A stretch of 64,000 bases of DNA, taken from positions 2,914,001 through 2,978,000 of the forward strand of contig NZ_CP065044.1 in NCBI RefSeq assembly GCF_015689195.1, written 5' to 3'. A model generated the notes under the pieces. That model had not been told where the DNA came from. It worked only from the letters and a program-made list of their open reading frames with translations, and did not search any database. This stretch comes from Pectobacterium aroidearum (GTDB taxonomy: Bacteria; Pseudomonadota; Gammaproteobacteria; Enterobacterales; Enterobacteriaceae). This document shows positions 63,429 to 64,000 of the stretch, in pieces (the stretch's first letter is position 1; the number at the start of each line of letters is the position of its first letter). Position numbers and translations under genes: made by a program.

Positions 63429-64000
63429 TCAACCGAATGACCGCTGCGTTCTCACCAGCATCAGCAACAGGATGCAGACCAGCAGCGCAGCAATCAGGTT
63501 GTAGAGCATTCCCGCCACAAAGGCTGAAACGTATTGGCCCGCTTGTGCAACTGTGTCATCGCCTGTCGCCAGTGCAGTACCAAACAGGATGCCCACCACG
63601 GCCACACCCAACGCCGCCCCAACCTGCTGAACCGTCGAGATCACGCCCGATGCCATACCCGCCTGAGCCTCATCCACAAATCCCAACACCAGATTTAACA
63701 GCGGCGTCATGATGAAGCCCTGACCTGCCCCTACCACCACCAACACAGGGATCAGCCGAACAGCCACCAGATCGGCCCCCGCTAGCTGCACCTGCATAAT
63801 CAGCAGGCCGATCGAGACAGCATAAACCAGCGCCCCCACGACGATAGCAACCGTACCCCAGCGAGCAACCAGACGAGGTGCAGCCAGCGATGCCAGAACA
63901 AAACCCACGCTGCACGGCGCGAAAATACTTCCGGCAAGGAAAGGATCAAGTCCCAGCCCTGTTTGCACCAGCAAAGCAAAACACAGGAAAAATGAGCTGG
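63429..64000 (-). CDS. MFS exporter, DHA2 (EmrB/QacA-like), C-terminal part (partial)
   Basis: The gene runs off the right edge; the frame stays open to the last base, reading ...SSFFLCFALLVQTGLGLDPF across the edge. About 190 C-terminal residues are seen with six or more hydrophobic segments, including GFVDEAQAGMASGVISTVQQ, a pattern of 14-helix drug/proton antiporters. It ends LVRTQRSFG. The substrate is unknown. The 63202-63428 gap upstream of hinT contains no gene I can support. Confidence 0.85.
   Translation of the reverse strand, partial: SSFFLCFALLVQTGLGLDPFLAGSIFAPCSVGFVLASLAAPRLVARWGTVAIVVGALVYAVSIGLLIMQVQLAGADLVAVRLIPVLVVVGAGQGFIMTPLLNLVLGFVDEAQAGMASGVISTVQQVGAALGVAVVGILFGTALATGDDTVAQAGQYVSAFVAGMLYNLIAALLVCILLLMLVRTQRSFG

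Noticed and set aside
63170-63712. 180-codon plus-strand frame between hinT and the MFS gene
   Set aside because: It overlaps hinT at one end and the MFS coding region at the other, has no ribosome site, and contains low-complexity Pro/Ser/Arg sequence.

Overview
The window looks like chromosome of a soft-rot enterobacterium, most probably Pectobacterium or a close relative. Evidence: near E. coli-like gene order in two long blocks, a Braun lipoprotein and RprA sRNA recognisable by sequence, full-length ERIC repeats, and an aryl-beta-glucoside (bgl/arb) operon of the Erwinia/Pectobacterium kind. There are no tRNAs, rRNAs, insertion sequences, prophage genes or CRISPR arrays. The genus is inferred from gene content, not tested.

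Layout. 1-5345: a bgl operon on the minus strand (antiterminator, EII permease, 6-phospho-beta-glucosidase, start of a porin) with two RAT/terminator switches and an ERIC repeat in the permease leader. 5346-38070: a block collinear with E. coli pykF-btuC: pykF, lpp, ldtE, sufABCDSE, menI, ydiJ, ydiK, rprA, ppsA/ppsR, aroH, selO, ydiV, nlpC, btuD, btuE, btuC. Insertions relative to E. coli are a Fur-controlled gene of unknown function beside suf, apbE after rprA, hmuSTUV haem uptake between aroH and selO, and lplA before nlpC. 38207-40763: a junction with a methyltransferase, a cupin protein, a Crp/Fnr-type regulator, an ERIC repeat and a small Fur-controlled cysteine-rich gene. 40774-49356: cobB, nagK, lolE, lolD, lolC and divergent mfd. 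49483-56420: an accessory cassette (SDR, AraC-type regulator, yegD chaperone, TetR regulator with two MFS exporters). 56460-63201: ycfJ, ndh, ycfP, nagZ, thiK, lpoB, ycfL, hinT. 63429-end: 3' part of a DHA2-type MFS exporter.

How it works together. Three themes recur. (i) Iron: four Fur-box candidates control suf, hmuSTUV and two unknown small genes; they stand beside Fe-S assembly and haem uptake. (ii) Carbon flow at the PEP/pyruvate node: pykF and ppsA have Cra-like sites, ppsR sets PpsA activity, and the bgl PTS consumes PEP. (iii) The envelope: Lpp, an L,D-transpeptidase, LolCDE, LpoB, NlpC, NagZ/NagK recycling, and RprA under an apparent RcsB box. I found no wholly new system. The best leads are the two Fur-controlled unknown genes, an enlarged second RAT antiterminator, ERIC repeats that form gene ends and leaders, and a shortened TrpR operator at aroH.
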